A stretch of DNA of 18,911 nt from Lindgomyces ingoldianus (Eukaryota > Ascomycota > Dothideomycetes > Pleosporales > Lindgomycetaceae). The notes beneath the pieces are model-generated. The model saw only the letters and a list, made by a program, of their open reading frames with translations. It did no database searches and was not told the origin of the DNA. Shown here piece after piece: positions 17,919 through 18,911 of this stretch; position 1 is the stretch's first letter, and every line of letters starts with the position of its first letter. Location: NCBI RefSeq assembly GCF_010093535.1, contig NW_022985173.1, positions 1,312,099 through 1,331,009 of the forward strand, given 5' to 3'. Made by a program: the position numbers and the translations under genes.

Positions 17919-18911
17919 ACGTACTTTATAGGCAAGTTGCTTACACACCTAAGTTGCTTACTTTTGCTAAGACCCTACTACACTACTCTTTTTACACTAA
18001 TGCACTCCTAACAACACTACTTAGATGTGTTAAAGAAATGTTAGATGTAGCTTACACTTTAAGCTTTTAAATAAAATGTAACACTTTTTAAGTAACGCGC
18101 TACAGCTATCTACAGGCTCTTTTAAAAGATAATAAGTAACTAACACACTAGACAACCTTTCTAAGCTAATTATATAGCTAACTTATAAAAGCTAGATAAT
18201 AATAAAAAGCAGGTAATTATTTAGCACATACTTAAGCTAGATGTGTAAGGATTTCCCCTCTAGCTAGTAGCTATAGCTAATATAGCTAATTTTTTACACA
18301 CTAAGTGTAATATAGGCTATGTTAGCATAAACTAGCTTAATACATTTATTAAGTGTTACTTAAAGCTTAAAGTAAAGTTTAAGTGTAAGTATAACTATAA
18401 AAAAGCTTTTTATAAAAATCTTATAGTAATTTAAAGCTAGTTTAACTTTATAAAGAATATTAAAGCTAAGTATAGCATCTAAAATAATAACATATATAAC
18501 TTTAATAAAATAAGGTTTATAATAGGCTAGATATCTACTAGAGCAGTTGTTACAGGTTTAGAGAGATAAGGACAGCTAAAAGTAGTCTAGCTAGGCAACT
18601 AGGAGTAGACAACAGCTATCTAGGGCATTAATGCTAAAGGGTGGGCTATTTTACCTTTTATTATTTTTTAGAGTAGCAACTACTTTTTAAACTAGTATAA
18701 AAAGAAAAATTTACTTTAAAATTAAGTTATTGTAATCTCTAAGCGCAGCTAGACTACTAATTAGCTTAGTCTAGACTAGTTAAAGCACTTTAATATACAT
18801 ATAAAGAAGTGTACTGTTAGCAGCTACTATCTACTAGTTATTAATAGCTATAAAAGCTATAACTTACTTTATTTCTAGTAATACTATAAAGATAATAAAA
18901 TTATTACTATT
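17919..18911 (+). mobile_element. Fot1/Pogo-like DNA transposon, copy 2, truncated by window edge
   Basis: Same family as 11318-13183 in the opposite orientation. It begins ACGTACTT after TA (17917-17918). Its 993 visible bases correspond to the reverse complement of 12191-13183 with no indel. Differences are nearly all transitions; near 18113 I also saw one G/C transversion. Unlike copy 1, its inverted repeat is itself mutated (TTTATAGGCAAGTTGCTTAC at 17926-17945), so transposase binding is probably lost. The rest lies beyond 18911. Confidence 0.93.
18007..18911 (+). pseudogene. Fot1/Pogo-like transposase, copy 2, 5' part
   Basis: Colinear with the transposase in copy 1 from its N-terminus to just past the second catalytic motif. 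It carries more TAA/TAG stops. The first catalytic motif is further eroded: YNFNK followed by Ile-Arg instead of Thr-Gly. The DNA-binding region is readable as in copy 1. There is no frameshift in the visible part. It cannot encode an enzyme. Confidence 0.85.

Noticed and set aside
1..18911. An intact novel gene system
   Set aside because: Every long frame is broken by stops or belongs to a mobile element family. No intact operon, cluster or RNA gene is visible.

Overview
This window is an AT-rich block of dead transposable elements, most likely from a filamentous ascomycete (Pezizomycotina) that has repeat-induced point mutation (RIP). The organism call is inference. It rests on fungal-type element families (chromodomain Ty3/Gypsy, a Fot1/Pogo DNA transposon, a fungal-type Copia gag). 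It also rests on the decay pattern: repeat copies differ almost only by C-to-T and G-to-A transitions with almost no indels, and the stops inside old reading frames are TAA or TAG (from CAA, CAG and TGG) rather than TGA. I see no intact protein-coding gene, tRNA, rRNA or CRISPR array.

Positions 1-11315 hold two nested Ty3/Gypsy retrotransposons on the + strand. The outer one has a gag-like remnant at the left edge and a pol pseudogene (protease-like to RT) at about 541-1703. That pseudogene resumes in the same codon at 7373 and runs through RT, RNase H, integrase and chromodomain to about 10260. The inner one (1704-7367) is complete in structure: two 318-bp LTRs, a polypurine tract, a gag with a damaged zinc knuckle, a protease with a damaged active site, RT, RNase H, integrase and chromodomain. 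It is flanked by a perfect 5-bp target duplication (ATTAA). A pyrimidine-rich tract and an unassigned trailer follow the outer pol.

Positions 11318-13183 are a full-length Fot1/Pogo-like transposon, with its transposase on the - strand, 61-bp terminal inverted repeats and TA duplications. A second copy of the same element in the opposite orientation starts at 17919 and runs off the right edge. The 993 bp it shares with copy 1 align without an indel, and copy 2 is the more heavily mutated.

Positions 13186-17916, between the Fot1 copies, hold a short GC-richer island (13395-13500), a - strand Copia-type gag remnant (about 13508-14520), two tandem duplications (116-bp and 62-bp units), several hairpins, and a - strand remnant with a CCHC zinc knuckle (about 16430-16900). 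They also hold an un-mutated, CA-rich island (about 16890-17262) that carries a 10-bp minisatellite, and another RIP-degraded stretch.

The pieces do not work together as a living system. The biological interest lies in the mutation record: nested order, the mirror-image mutation pattern of the two LTRs, islands that escaped mutation, and element termini that stayed nearly clean.
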